This document shows, one piece after another, positions 5,459 to 6,513 of a stretch of 6,513 nt of DNA. A program made the position numbers and the translations under genes. Source of the DNA: Clostridia bacterium (lineage in GTDB: Bacteria; Bacillota; Clostridia; Christensenellales; Borkfalkiaceae); assembly GCA_017646945.1 (NCBI GenBank), contig JAGCLN010000205.1:1-6513 (forward strand). The letters are read 5' to 3'. The notes beneath the pieces were generated by a model. That model was given only the letters and a program-made list of their open reading frames with translations, made no database searches and had not been told where the DNA came from. The stretch's first letter is position 1, and every line of letters starts with the position of its first letter.

Positions 5459-6513
5459 TTAATTTTTGTTGCCATGTATCGGTGCAGGTATCCTACCACC
5501 ACGACTGATAAACTTTTCGGCGGATTTTGAGTGAACGGGCATGATGGGTGCGCGACCTAAAAGACCACCGAATTCAACGTATTCACCAACGGTTTTATTG
5601 GGAACGGGAATAATTCTAACAGCGGTAGTTTTATTGTTTACCATACCGATAGCCATTTCGTCTGCAATAAGGGCGGAAATAGTTGATACGGGGGTATCGC
5701 CGGGGATAGCAACCATATCGATACCTACTGAGCAAACCGCAGTCATCGCTTCAAGTTTAGAAAGGGTGAGCGAACCGCTATCTGCAGCGTTAATCATACC
5801 GATATCTTCACTAACGGGAATAAACGCGCCTGATAAACCGCCAACGTTAGAACAAGCCATAACGCCACCTTTTTTAACGGCATCGTTTAAAAGGGCAAGG
5901 CAAGCGGTAGTGCCGTGGCAACCCACTTCTTCAAGGCCCATTTCTTCTAAGATGTGGCCCACGCTATCGCCGATAACGGGGGTGGGCGCAAGAGAAAGGT
6001 CAACGATACCACGTTCCGCGCCTAAACGCTTACTTGCTTCATCTAACACAAGGTTACCTACTCTCGTGATTTTAAACGCCGTTTTCTTAACGGTTTCGGC
6101 AAGTTCGGTAATAGATGCGTTAGGAATAGATTTTAATGCGTGCTGAACAACGCCCGGACCTGATACGCCTACGTTGACAACACAATCGCCTTCACCAACG
6201 CCGTGGAACGCACCTGCCATAAACGGATTATCTTCAACCGCGTTACAGAAAGCAACGAACTTCGCCGCGCCTAAACCACCGGGCGAAATTTCCGCCGCAC
6301 GTTTTACAACTTCACCAACGAGTTTAACGGCATCCATATTGATACCTGCTCTCGTTGAGCCAACGTTTACGGAAGAACAAAGCCTTTCTGTCTTTGATAA
6401 AACTTCGGGAATAGATAAAATAAAACTCTTCTCGCTTTCGGTCATGGACTTATGAACGAGCGCGGAATAACCACCGATAAAATCAACGCCGATTTCCTTT
6501 GCGGCTTTATCAA
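5459..6513 (-). CDS. UPF0210/DUF711 (PFL-like) family protein, partial (N-terminus beyond right edge)
   Basis: This is a conserved protein of unproven function, structurally related to pyruvate formate-lyase but not shown to be a glycyl radical enzyme. 350 residues plus stop are present. The frame stays open through the right edge, with DFIGGYSALVHKS upstream of the internal Met at 6445, so that Met is not the start. Relatives have about 450 residues, so roughly 100 are missing. Recognisable segments are SSVNVGSTRAGINMDAV, the FHGVGEGD and VNVGVSGPGVV glycine-rich region, LSLAPTPVIGDSVG, EVGCHGTTA and SNVGGLSGAFIPVSEDIGM, followed by GDTPVSTISALIADE and a glycine-rich end. In many Firmicutes it follows a small ACT-domain (UPF0237) gene, which would lie beyond the right edge. 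No terminator is visible directly after the stop at 5459; the first is about 250 bases on, past the structured non-coding block. Confidence 0.93.
   Translation of the reverse strand, partial: DKAAKEIGVDFIGGYSALVHKSMTESEKSFILSIPEVLSKTERLCSSVNVGSTRAGINMDAVKLVGEVVKRAAEISPGGLGAAKFVAFCNAVEDNPFMAGAFHGVGEGDCVVNVGVSGPGVVQHALKSIPNASITELAETVKKTAFKITRVGNLVLDEASKRLGAERGIVDLSLAPTPVIGDSVGHILEEMGLEEVGCHGTTACLALLNDAVKKGGVMACSNVGGLSGAFIPVSEDIGMINAADSGSLTLSKLEAMTAVCSVGIDMVAIPGDTPVSTISALIADEMAIGMVNNKTTAVRIIPVPNKTVGEYVEFGGLLGRAPIMPVHSKSAEKFISRGGRIPAPIHGNKN

Noticed and set aside
5348..5530. Plus-strand 60-codon frame running through the structured block into the DUF711 gene
   Set aside because: There is no ribosome site, it crosses the paired stems, and it extends antisense into a conserved gene. 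The stem structure explains the sequence better.
5541..6146. Long plus-strand open frame of 201 codons opposite the DUF711 gene
   Set aside because: The minus-strand frame carries clear conserved family motifs. The plus frame gives a low-complexity Ser/Thr/Pro/Ile-rich protein with no ribosome site and is an antisense shadow.

Overview
The window reads as chromosome of an endospore-forming member of the Firmicutes, most likely an anaerobic clostridium-like bacterium. The main evidence is a clear spoIIID gene, a Re-type citrate synthase (a form found mostly in strict anaerobes), strong purine-rich ribosome binding sites, and sigma-A promoters with AT-rich upstream DNA. A cytoplasmic GH29 fucosidase is compatible with a gut or plant-glycan habitat, but that is inference. 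I see no insertion sequence, CRISPR array, tRNA or rRNA.

Layout, left to right. (a) 1-3642, minus strand: a three-gene operon for the oxidative branch to 2-oxoglutarate, transcribed leftwards as Re-citrate synthase, a GntR/FCD regulator, then aconitase (3' end cut by the window edge). (b) 3643-3876: a 234-bp divergent control region with two back-to-back sigma-A promoters. The leftward one is a perfect TTGACA-17-TATAAT. It is overlapped by a TTGTATACAA palindrome, and two more inverted repeats lie nearby. (c) 3877-4845, plus strand: a short alpha-L-fucosidase-like GH29 protein. (d) 4846-4879: a bidirectional terminator shared with the convergent spoIIID gene (4878-5144, minus). (e) 5145-5458: a 314-bp non-coding stretch with an intrinsic terminator and at least two well-paired hairpin domains. 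It may be a structured RNA, either a stand-alone sRNA/3'UTR product or a leader of spoIIID. (f) 5459-6513, minus: the C-terminal 350 residues of a UPF0210/DUF711 (PFL-like) protein, with its 5' end beyond the window.

How it fits together. Citrate synthase makes citrate from oxaloacetate and acetyl-CoA, and aconitase isomerises it. An isocitrate dehydrogenase gene just off the left edge would complete glutamate precursor synthesis, but this is a prediction. The regulator encoded between the two enzymes is the natural candidate to bind the palindrome on the operon promoter, which would make the unit autoregulated. The most unexplained part is the structured non-coding block between the DUF711 gene and spoIIID.
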